Shown: in pieces, positions 48,729 through 58,015 of the stretch
Numbering within the stretch: position 1 is the first letter of the stretch
How the letters are laid out: each line of letters starts with the position of its first letter
Origin: Allantophomopsis cytisporea
Taxonomy: Eukaryota; Ascomycota; Leotiomycetes; Phacidiales; Phacidiaceae
NCBI GenBank assembly: GCA_024752435.1
Contig: CP103032.1
Coordinates: 1,054,001 to 1,118,000, forward strand
DNA: 64,000 bases
Direction of reading: 5' to 3'
Position numbers and translations under genes: made by a program
The notes under the pieces: generated by a model
Told to the model about the DNA's origin: nothing
Databases searched by the model: none
What the model saw: only the letters and a program-made list of their open reading frames with translations

Positions 48729-49076
48729 TCTGATATACAGTGTTGAAGATATGATGCGTGAGATAGATAATAGCTGCGCTTAACATCGATTCCACCAAAA
48801 GTTGAATGCAATAGATATCCAAGAGTGGGAGTGGTTCTGAGGCGGCTGTATGATAGTTTGTGATCTGGTATTACTCATAAAGATGAGTCTGTCAGGTGTT
48901 TCATGGGTATGGCCACGACATTTTGCTGTTCAAAAGTATCAATGTTGTATGATGGAGCAGAACGACGAGGCTGCGTGAAATTGATAATGACGAGGTTTGT
49001 TTGAGGCAGCCTAACGATCGGAGGTACCAGGTAGCCTGACGCTACCACAGCTCATGGTAGGTAGATACTCCGGGCC

Positions 49077-49172
49077 GAGACTCAGTTGTACAAAACGATA
49101 TACCCTGTATAAGCCTACTACATGAGGCATGAGGGCTATCTGAGGGTATATCGTTTTGTACTACTGAGTCTC
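49077..49172. repeat. Long inverted repeat / hairpin (30-bp arms)
   Basis: The left arm (49077-49106) and right arm (49143-49172) are reverse complements over 30 bp with one mismatch. The inner 19 bp, GTACAAAACGATATACCCT, are exact. The spacer is 36 nt. The length and perfection suggest either a minimal inverted-repeat element (MITE-like) or a strong RNA hairpin. No target-site duplication was identified with confidence. Confidence 0.85.
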
Positions 49173-49277
49173 TCTGTTCGAGGAATAGCTACTTCGCTGC
49201 CTTAGCTGCCTACAACTAACATCTAATGGTGGTAGGAACATATTTCACGCCCTTCCTCAACCACTAATACACTAGCC

Positions 49278-49693
49278 ATGGAACAATCCGAGAAAAGCTT
49301 TGAAAAAATGATCTTGGTGAAGAAGGATTATGACGAGCTCTGAAGCGTAGTGTAAGCATGAGCCGGAAACTGTTCGTAGCATTTTCGGTGCTGGTAGTGC
49401 TTAACATCGCGCTGTTGTGTAGTATGGCGACCTCATTGATTGAATGTCGCCCATATCAAGAGCGTGAGATATGCAGATCAACAGATTCTCCAAAACTCCT
49501 AGTATCTGCACAGAAAGGCGTTGTAAATTGAGGCTCTGTTGAGATTGAAGAGGCTGCGTTTGAAATGACAGAGATTAATCCTACAGTTTGAGAAATATAC
49601 GGCAAGTCAATCCCCTACATCTTGAGTACTGATTGTAACAGCTCGAAAATAGGTGCCGCCATGAAGGATAATTCTGAAAACTGGTGATCAGGT
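49278..49693 (+). pseudogene. Possible UstYa-like (DUF3328) gene relic
   Basis: A start at 49278 gives MEQSEKSFEKMILVKKDYDEL and then stops. A second frame from 49358 gives MSRKLFVAFSVLVVLNIALL, a membrane anchor, followed by CRPYQEREICRSTDSPKLLV. It then runs through in-frame TGA codons (49529, 49592, 49691) with the stretch SVEIEEAAFEMTEINPTV and EIYGKSIPYI between them. UstYa-like proteins have just this order: short acidic N-terminus, one TM helix, a proline-leucine stretch, then a Y/F-E-rich segment and Y-x-G-x-P. The conserved HxxHC motifs were not found. The frameshift plus repeated TGA suggests a dead gene. The assignment is tentative. Confidence 0.35.
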
Positions 49694-50474
49694 CTTCTCT
49701 TGGCAGAGTCTTGTAGCAAGCTGCACAGAGTTTGCTGCAATCAATTGGAACGTTGTCAGTTGCGCCTGGGAAGCCGCTGCTTTATCGGTATCAATATATA
49801 GCTCAGCAATTACTAAGACTGGTCAAAGAATTGGACGCCTTATAGGCTGGTGAGCTTATACTCAGCCTTTACACCTACTCTAGCTATGATTCATATCTTT
49901 ATAATTACTCATCGATACACTGGTGTAGAGGAATTCATACCCTAAACCATCTTTATAAGAATATGTACACTTATTTTCATTCGGCCTTTATGATTGATGG
50001 CAAGTACACTAGTATGAATATTTGAGCTATTGGAAAATACTACATTGTATCGTAAGTGTCTTTATTTACACATATCCGATCATCTTCTGGTGTTGACGAG
50101 TATACAGATTAAAGGGATTTATGGGTGGATCTCGCCTATAAAACTTACGCAGAATGCCCGGACGAGCAAAACATTGTCTTGCTCAACGAGAGGAGGATTT
50201 GCACAGTCTCATACAACCCCCTCTTTATTGCAGTTTGTATCATAGGTGGAAGTTGCTTGTCTATAATAGGTTCCCTTGTTATGTTCTCAGACATCCATAG
50301 TTGAATGAAGTCATTTGCTGACCAAGGTTTTCCTACTCAATTTGATATTCATAAACGTCCCCTATAGGAAAGTATCAACATTACCATACACTTTAAGCTT
50401 GTCATATAAGCTTTCATATGAACAAGTAACCCTGAGACACAATGGTCTGACGACACTGATATGGTCAATTAAGT

Positions 50475-50715
50475 CTAATAATTAGCCAGTGTACTGCCGC
50501 TTGCGCTCTGCACGCCAGGAAAGCTGACTATTTCTATGCCGCGAAGGATCTGCGAATATGTTAACTGATAGTAGGTGGACATGTGTTTCGTAGCCTCTCG
50601 TCCTTCAAACACTGTGTAACTATCAGTGTGTTCGCTCTCTGGGGCCAGTACTACTGGGACTTCCCTATGACAATTCAGCCTACTCAGTAGTAGAAGGTGT
50701 ATACCTTCCATGCAT
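50475..50715 (-). CDS. Doubtful small reading frame
   Basis: A frame reading EVPVVLAPESEHTDSY..., with FEGREATKHM and ILRGIEIVSFPG, ends at 50475. It may start unspliced at ATG 50711 (78 residues). It may instead start at ATG 50715 with a 40-nt intron (GTATAC...CATAG), which would give 66 residues and also extends an open frame further upstream (TPLFYSPLLKTRKDMHG). The composition is protein-like but no family was recognised. It may be part of the decayed patch. Confidence 0.22.
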
Positions 50716-51102
50716 ATCCTTGCGCGTTTTCAACAAAGGTGAATAAAACAAGGGAGTCGGGATTACATGTATACATAGATTAAAGGAATGATATACATGG
50801 CTCTTCATGTATTAGTTTGTAGATCCATACTTGAGTCAAGTGGAAAGTTACTGGTGCAACCGGTGAATTATAGATGCTGGATTTCGAAAGCTAGATACAG
50901 AAATGTTACATCTTGGAGCTCATGCTTTCATGTTTCTCACAAGCCTTGTAAAGTCTGCTAGAGGTCTGTCACACATGAGCTTCAGGAGCCATAGACGTCG
51001 TTTTGTTATACTTTTTCAAGGAGTATCTCACCCAAGCATGGCCAAAAGGAAACTCAGGAGGTCTTACACGCGGAGAGGGGACCAAAGGAGAGAGGAGACC
51101 TT

Positions 51103-51110
51103 TATATAAA
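51103..51110 (+). promoter_or_regulatory. TATA element upstream of secreted protein
   Basis: TATATAAA within CCTTTATATAAAGG, 130 bp before the ATG at 51233. It is a good match to a TATA box, and many tightly regulated fungal genes have one. The following 100 bp is the likely leader. Confidence 0.5.
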
Positions 51111-51232
51111 GGTCAGTGAGTGACCGCTCTGCTCAAACCATTCAATCACAAATCACACATCTCATCAATCTCTTCTCAAACCTCTTGCTTTTCAACAAAA
51201 TCAAACAAATAGCTGTTAGCCTTATATACAAC

Positions 51233-51559
51233 ATGTTCGCCAACTTCACCACAATTTCTGCCCTCATTGGCCTCCTCGCTGTCTCTACCTCAGCTATGGC
51301 GATTACACCGCAAGAAGCCCAAGAAGGTGGCGTAGCCAGACGTTACGTTACAGCCTGCGCCGACAATGCTGTCGAGTGTACCTACCCAACTGGTCGCTGT
51401 GCTACAGAATGCACCGGCGCCAACCCTGACTGCTACTGCCAGGACACATACGATGCCGACGGAGGAGCCTTGGTGTCCCACAAATGTATCAGCTCCTTCG
51501 AGTTTTTGGACCGCGTTTCGTGCCCATGGACTCCATCGGGAACGGGCCTTCGAGCCTAA
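51233..51559 (+). CDS. Small secreted cysteine-rich protein (effector-like)
   Basis: A 108-residue single-exon protein. The N-terminus MFANFTTISALIGLLAVSTS is a clear signal peptide with likely cleavage after SAMA. The mature part of about 85 residues carries eight cysteines, in the segments ACAD, VECTY, GRCATEC, PDCYC, HKC and VSCPW. That even number suits four disulfides. There is no transmembrane segment or GPI signal. Small cysteine-rich secreted proteins of this kind in plant-associated fungi are often effectors, but saprotrophs make them too, so no host role is claimed. The upstream frame extends without support; this ATG gives the signal peptide at the exact N-terminus. The gene stands alone next to a decayed region. 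Confidence 0.8.
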   Translation: MFANFTTISALIGLLAVSTSAMAITPQEAQEGGVARRYVTACADNAVECTYPTGRCATECTGANPDCYCQDTYDADGGALVSHKCISSFEFLDRVSCPWTPSGTGLRA

Positions 51560-53114
51560 AGTAGTTTGGCTTCTTGGAAAAGTCACTGGAGCTTGGTTAG
51601 TGATCAATATCAAATTCTTTCCAAACATGTCTAATCTGTTTTCATTAGACTTCTTGATCATTCGGGGAATTGCTTCTATCTGAGGGATATCTCATTATTG
51701 CAACTGCTGTTAATTTCGCGGGAGAGGTTGGCTGTTGGTTCGATTATAGCATGCCGTCTCTTGCTCTTATAGAGATTTAAATATAATTTTGCTCTTTTGA
51801 AGCTATCATAACTTGTGCCCATAGATCTTTGAACATCTTCATGCAAATAGAGTCTACATCTACCTGACCCTTGTCACTAATGGTGTTGAAAGAGTCTTTG
51901 TTTTAGATTACCAAGTATAGTTGTGATTCTAGTAAGTTCAAAGTATAATTCTGGTTCTTTCTATTAGAATTTGAACAACCTTTGACTTATCCAACCCGTG
52001 CATCGTGGTATGTGGTCAACAGCGGTCAGACCGTAACGTGAGAATTTCGGATTGCAGTCTTCTCACAAGGTATTATCGCATTAGACATACATGAACTCTC
52101 TCATTTATATCTAAATACTTATATCGCGAACAGATTCTGCTTGCTCTTTTCAATTGATTCAGCAACCTCGATTATTTGCCAGCTACTATCGTGATACCAC
52201 ATTCTATATATGTATAACTTTCACTTTTCAAGAGGTTGTGACATGCAACAGATCCACTCAACTCACTTAGTCGTTGCTTTCTACTTAACTACATACTTGC
52301 TCAATTAATCGATGAGGTATTCAGATACTTACACTCCTCTGATCAAGTCGCTTGCTTGCTTGGTTATTTACTCACTCGGGAGTGCTGTACATGAGCAAGT
52401 CATTCTTGGTACCACATTGTATTGGATCAGGGATGTTACTTCCTCACAACGAATATCGACAAACAATGGCAGGCTTGAGATCTGTAATTATACGCGTCAA
52501 GCATTTGAGTCTGCTAGCTAGGTAATTTTTCCTAGAATACAAGGGCATAATGCTTAAGGTAGCTTTAATCTACTAGTGGTCCACAGCAGCGATAGGTATT
52601 GACCAATCACCGCTATCCTATTGATGCTGACCACGCATTCCCGCAATCTGAGAACCGGCAGCCAGAATGATGATATCAAATATCATGTTACAATTTTTTA
52701 TCTTCAGCACAACTCGCAATTACTCTTCATCTTTCATCTCATTGATATTTGATTTGAGGGTTTTTAGAGAAATTTTTACAACAGAAAATTGATAATACAG
52801 CGTGGTGAAAGTATGGATTTTGTCTAGCACACCTGCGACTGTATGTACATAGAGATAGCACCCAATCGAGAATCACATACACATAAACATCTGAGATACA
52901 GAAAGTCGTACGTCAAAATGATCCATCTCTTCATTATATGGTATATATACAACATCAGCTAATACAATGCTAGACAATAACAGCTCGGTACTTTTAAGCA
53001 TGCATCAACGAATTGACCGCCGTACATCGAAAGCAATCCCGAAACGCCATTGGTATATCATCTCGTCAGGGTTTACCGTCTCTCATCACCTCGAATACGA
53101 AGTACTTCTCAACA
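51560..53114. other. AT-rich intergenic, 1.6 kb
   Basis: Spacer between the secreted protein and the 3' end of FTR1. It is AT-rich, with only weak open frames (for instance 52312-52521). No gene or repeat of note was seen. Confidence 0.5.
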
Positions 53115-54602
53115 TTACTCTGAGATAGTGTGAGCTGGGACAGAGTGCACGTGTTCTCTGGTCTTCTCATCCTTGGTCTCAGAAACAATGCCGTTTCCAC
53201 TATGGTTGCTGGCGCTGTCTGAACCACTGCCCTTCGTTTCCTGGACAATGACGCCTTCAGGTTGATCGTCGGCTTGCTTCTTTGGCTTCATGAGTGGCCA
53301 GTGACCCTTGGTCTCGTTGAATCTCAAAAGGAAGAAGCCAGTAATGATGGCAATCCAGTACATGTTGTATGAGATAACGGAACCGTAAGTGGCAGAATTT
53401 TGCCACCCAAGAATGGCATTGAAGATACCCCATCCACCACCACCGTTCAATTCAGGGTTACCAAACTATCAAATTGTTAGTATGGAGTTTGCCGTATTTT
53501 CACGATTAGATGCTTACATTGACGTGCCAGACGCTCTTATCAATGTCATAGGAACCTGCCCCAGAGCCAGTCTCTGCGGCATCACCACCAAGAAGGTTGT
53601 TCCAAAGTTGGGCCTCGAAATACCAGCAAGCTCTTGAAAAGAGACCAGCAGCGACGAGATACAACAAACAGGTGGAAATAACCAAGAAAAGCTGGAGTTT
53701 GGTAGAGGCACCACCCCTATTAGTTGTTAGTAAAATTCAAGCACAGCAGCTTTGGATTTCACTTACTTGTAAATGAAATATCCAACAACAGCTCCGGCAA
53801 TCAAACCAATGACAACAGGAAGTGGGATAGAGGTAGCGGGAGCAGAGAAAGAGACACCAGCAACGAAAACGACAGCCTCAAGACCCTCACGGAGGACGGT
53901 AATGAATGGCAACATGAACATAGCGTACTTCTCAGCCCAGCGCTTGAAAGCTCCCTTGCGGCTACCGCTGCTCCCAACCTTGGCCTCCATGGCAGCGGCA
54001 AGCTTTACGCGCCATTTCTCCTGCATCTTAGAGACGCGAAGGAGGGCTGCACCGAGAATAGAGATAACAAGAGCTGCAAATACGGCGAAAGATCCCTCCC
54101 AGTAATATTCTGTGGTGGTCCATCTGTCCTTGCCGAGGCCATAGAAAGCACCAATAAGACCGCCACCAACAATCAAACAAATTACGAGACCTCCAGCTGT
54201 TCCTAGCCAGACCTATAACTTTTATTAGCACGCTTCCTAGGTACTGAATAATTTTTGGAGTCAAGTAGAGTAGCGAAGCTGGAGTAGGCTCCATGTGCAC
54301 ACGATAATATGTCCACATGAACCCGGTAATGGTGATTATAGTTACTCCCCAAAATACAGCAATTACTGAGAGCATTTACCCCGGAAGTATTACTCGTTGA
54401 TACTCTGCAATTGAGAGATACTTGGGAGATGACGAAAAGTACTGACCTGCTTCACCAGTTTCTTGTACACAACTGGATCTCGATTGGGGCCATCGAGAGT
54501 TTGCTTCAGAAAAGCGAGTAGGACTGAAACAATAATGACCGTCTCCAACGACTCTCGAAAGACGACGAAGAAGACTGGTACGGAGAAGACGTTGACAGTC
54601 AT
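53115..54602 (-). CDS. FTR1: High-affinity iron permease Ftr1
   Basis: A 383-residue plasma-membrane permease that imports Fe(III) made by its partner ferroxidase. Exons in minus order are 54602-54447, 54212-53767, 53716-53518 and 53465-53115. Introns are 234, 50 and 52 nt, and all junctions keep frame. The N-terminus MTVNVFSVPVFFVVFRESLE carries the first R-E-x-L-E motif; the second is REGLEAVVF in exon 2. These are the iron-binding glutamates of the family. About seven hydrophobic helices are visible. The final 70 residues are a hydrophilic, charged cytosolic tail. Intron 1 is unusually long for this window, but VKQ joins directly to VWLGTAGGL, as in other Ftr1 proteins. Two GATA-factor sites lie 147-196 bp upstream of the start codon, pointing to iron repression. 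FET3 lies divergently 3.4 kb away. Confidence 0.96.
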
Positions 54603-54748
54603 GGTTGAACGACGATACAATTGATGTTGCAACAGCTATCAATTGAAGAAAAAATCGTGCCGCCCAAAATGGTGACCCTTAGGACCTTTATGATATGCAA
54701 CAAAGCGGTTGCGAGTTGGGGAGCGTACTCTAGAAAGGAAAATTACTG

Positions 54749-54757
54749 ATCAGATAA
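54749..54757 (+). promoter_or_regulatory. Iron-regulatory GATA-factor site (FTR1 proximal)
   Basis: ATCAGATAA, an exact match to ATCWGATAA, the consensus bound by fungal iron-responsive GATA repressors. It sits 147 bp upstream of the FTR1 ATG. Confidence 0.65.
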
Positions 54758-54789
54758 AGCTGATCCCTGCGAAGGACGGAAGGGAGCGG

Positions 54790-54798
54790 ATCTGATAA
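54790..54798 (+). promoter_or_regulatory. Iron-regulatory GATA-factor site (FTR1 proximal)
   Basis: ATCTGATAA, the second exact ATCWGATAA match, 41 bp from the first. Paired sites are usual for these two-finger GATA repressors. Confidence 0.65.
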
Positions 54799-56083
54799 TT
54801 GATACCAAGGCCGAGGAGACTTCATAAGCTTTGGAAAAAAAAAAGCGGAGCATGAGTGGGGATGAGAATGCTTGGAGTGGGTGGCACATGATGGGTAAGA
54901 GGGTAGTCTTTTTGGCGGGCAGCGGGATATTGGCGAGCGACGGAGCCGACATTCGAAGACCCTCGACTCGAGTCCAGCACTTTAGAGCGGCTTTCCCAAG
55001 CAAGTTTGACCAACCGACACTATTGTATCGGTCCAAAATTCCAAAACAGCCATACGACTGCTTCCATCCATCCCGATCATTCATCGTCCCAGATGTGATC
55101 GAGAAGCATAAAGGTGCCCTTTGAAGCTCTATCTCGCGTCGGGTCTATGTGGCATAAATGGGATATCCAATAGCTATCAGATGGTGATCATCAACGAAGG
55201 ATCTTTTCTTGCTAGTGGATATCGCACGACGATCGACCAGAGGCCCGGAAGGGATTCATTAATTTGTTTGCTACATGCTTGGCATTCTCTTCCCGAGCTT
55301 GTCAGTGCTTGTCGGTGCTTGTCTCAAGCCATTCACGCCCACTATCATTCATCTTTTCGACTTTTATGCACGACCCTTCTCTCCGACACGAGAAAGTCAT
55401 CCGAGAGAGCTGAGCACATGAGCATGGAGCAACAGACAGCAAGGTCATTCAAATGGCATTCTTATTCTTTACATGTATGTACATACATACGTGCATGGTG
55501 CAGAACGATGATGGGCGGGAGGGAGAAAGTGGTTAAAGAAACTTTACCGCTTCGTGTTCTTATCATTAGAGAGCCTGACAGCTGGAAGCATCTGACCATA
55601 TTAATGGTGGATGGCTCCTGATGTCAACAAGGACTAAATCGCCAGCCACCATTTGTGCTACAGTAAGTACCGACCCATTAGTCGTGCTACATTTTATAGC
55701 AACCAACAGTAGCTACAGACCCAACATGTGGCACAAAACACGTCCACAGGAAGGCTTTAACGGTCCAGTTATGGATCGAAGCTTCAGCTGAGGTTCGTAT
55801 TTCGCAATTTGAGATGGTTGACGAATACATATGAGCTCCACCATCTCTCTTCTACTGCTGATTTTCGTACCGGATATCTAGAAAACTCAAGCTGCCAATG
55901 CATTGGTGACTGGCATGACCATTCAACTGTCCTCCATAGCTCACCTTGAAGTTTTCATCCACTAGTATTCTTCACGTTGGGTGTAAGTCGAAACATGCAC
56001 AATGCTTGCAATAAGGACAAGCATTACCCAACGAGGAGCATAAGCTTTCGGCCAACACGTCGCAAGCCAGCGGCCAATTAGAG

Positions 56084-56092
56084 TTATCAGAT
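56084..56092 (-). promoter_or_regulatory. Iron-regulatory GATA-factor site (central)
   Basis: TTATCAGAT on the plus strand, so ATCTGATAA on the minus strand. It lies about 1.5 kb from FTR1 and 1.9 kb from FET3. Confidence 0.5.
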
Positions 56093-56176
56093 TGTGACTC
56101 GAGCCGACTGGCCTACGAATCAAAGCACTAGTCTCGGACCCCCTGCTTGGAACCGACTCGGTGCCGCAGGGGTTAT

Positions 56177-56185
56177 TTATCAGAT
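56177..56185 (-). promoter_or_regulatory. Iron-regulatory GATA-factor site (central)
   Basis: TTATCAGAT on the plus strand, 93 bp from the previous site and in the same orientation. The pair makes a central cluster. Confidence 0.5.
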
Positions 56186-57596
56186 CCTCCACAATGTTCC
56201 GCGTAACATAGTCCTTCTGCCTCAGGTCATAAGGCTTGACGAATGTCAGCCGAACTCACACTTGAGGTCTTCGGTCCCTGAGTCTTTACCTTATGAGAGA
56301 CGATGCGACTTATTTTATCTTATGGCCGAATCTGACGGAGATGGAAGGACGCATGGTACGGCGGGAGTAAGCTCCGACATTAAGGAGTCAAGGTTCATGA
56401 CGGTACGGATTGGTATTCCATCTTCTTCTCACTGAGAGAGGCTTGGGAAGCAAATGAAGATCTAGCGATTAATTCAGAAGCTGGCTGGCATGGCACCATG
56501 GATAGGAAGCGGTAAATTAACACAACAAATCGGCGCATGGCCCTAGCTATTTGTGTTACGATCCAAACATCAACGATTGCAAGCCTTCAGCCATAGCTCT
56601 GCTACTGGAAGGTATCACAAAAGTTAAGGTAGCTGTGTAGCAGTGGGGAAACGATCTGCAAAGCTCTATGTTGATATTCTACTGGTTGATAAGTATTGAT
56701 GTGGATTGCACAGTGAAAAGATATGAGAGAAAGAGTCCTTTTTTCAAGTCATGGCAGCAGACTAATTGAGATCTAGATCCACTTCAACATGCTTCTGAAG
56801 TTGTTTTGTAGGAGGGATTGAAGTCAACAGGAGCAGGAGAAAAAAATTTGTCTGTTTCGTGCCATTCTCAATTTTGCTGATGGTCGACAATACACATCCG
56901 TTAACTTTAACGCTATGTCCTCTTCAAGCATTCCACAAATACTGCCAAGCATTACCGCCGATATTCGTTCAAGCCAAGGCCGGTCCACAAGCTACCTAAA
57001 TACTACCTAAGGTTGCATGTCTAACCTTGAACAGCGGGGCTAGAGATTAGCTATTCGCTTCTTACAAACCATCTTGTCTCCGGTGAGTTCCCCTCTATGC
57101 ACTTGAACATCAATGGACGGACCTTGAAGATGCAGCAATAATAATGTACGAATCAACCATAAACATGATTCGTCGTTTCGCTTTCGTGAAAGGGCTGCAT
57201 TTGCTGCAGTTGACGTAGAAACTAGGGTAGGCTTGGTAGACCCTCTTTCCCTTCCCGCAAAACAGCCTCGTTTGAGGATATGGCGAACCTTGGTTGCGCG
57301 TGAGGGGAAGAAGGACAGACAAATGAAATCAAAGAGAGGATCACCGCCAATTCAACACTTTTTTGCAGATATCTCCGTGGTATGTCTCTTCTTATCACAT
57401 GTTTACGTGTTAACGTCTGTTACTCGAATTTTACACGAGGCATTGTGTCTCTTTCCCTGGCACAAAGCGTCACTGGAATGTCACTGTGAGTCTTCACGAC
57501 AGGCTCCAAAACAAGGGTATCGTCGTTCTGTTTGATGCACCGTGGTCTACATCCTTGTCTAGACCTTTCGACTTTTTCACACCAAGGGCCGAAATC

Positions 57597-57605
57597 TTAT
57601 CAGAT
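57597..57605 (-). promoter_or_regulatory. Iron-regulatory GATA-factor site (FET3 proximal)
   Basis: TTATCAGAT on the plus strand, about 410 bp upstream of the FET3 ATG. A weaker CTATCAGAT lies some 170 bp closer to the gene. Confidence 0.6.
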
Positions 57606-58015
57606 TCTACCATCTGATTGAGACCATTCCGTCCCCTCCCCGATTCCATTCTCCACAGCCCAACCTTTAGAATACCAAGAAGACCCAACCGCCTCGAGAA
57701 GGCAGAAAGGTCACGCACCGACAAGTGGAAGCATTTCTAGTGATTTATCGGCCCTTGTTGCCACTTCACTATCAGATCTTCCAGACCCTTTCTCTTCCAA
57801 ACTTATTTCCACTGATTTTCGAGTCCCGCCTTGACCTCCAAACGGCGCGCAGAAGTACACCATAGCCGCCGCCCATCCATCCCTCCAATCTATTTTACTA
57901 AAGTCTTCTCGCGAGAGTTGATCTTTTATCACCTCTACCTCAACGTTCAGATCTCATCTGATTAAGAAGTTATTTGCAAAGCTGAAGTTTTTTCAGCTTT
58001 AAAACTTTCTCGTCA

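Larger units (their letters stand above)
48729..51232. other. Decayed, AT-rich intergenic patch
   Basis: About 2.5 kb between the BTB-like gene and the small secreted protein. It contains a 96-nt hairpin, a possible UstYa-like relic and a doubtful small frame, listed separately. The final 130 bp holds the TATA element and leader of the secreted-protein gene. Confidence 0.55.
54603..58015. promoter_or_regulatory. Shared divergent upstream region of FTR1 and FET3
   Basis: A 3.4-kb region between the two start codons of a functional pair. It contains five exact ATCWGATAA sites (either strand), listed individually, plus further HGATAR words such as CTATCAGAT near 55174 and 57769. Around 55300-55330 a short GTGCTTGTC repeat occurs. 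Open frames within (55121-55621, 55962-56192, 56094-56435) have no recognised domain and no splice support. The length leaves room for an unrecognised transcript in the middle. Confidence 0.75.

Noticed and set aside
51735..51770. GGTTCGATTAT resembling a tRNA B box
   Set aside because: It lacks the GGTTCGANTCC ending, and no matching A box or acceptor stem was found upstream.
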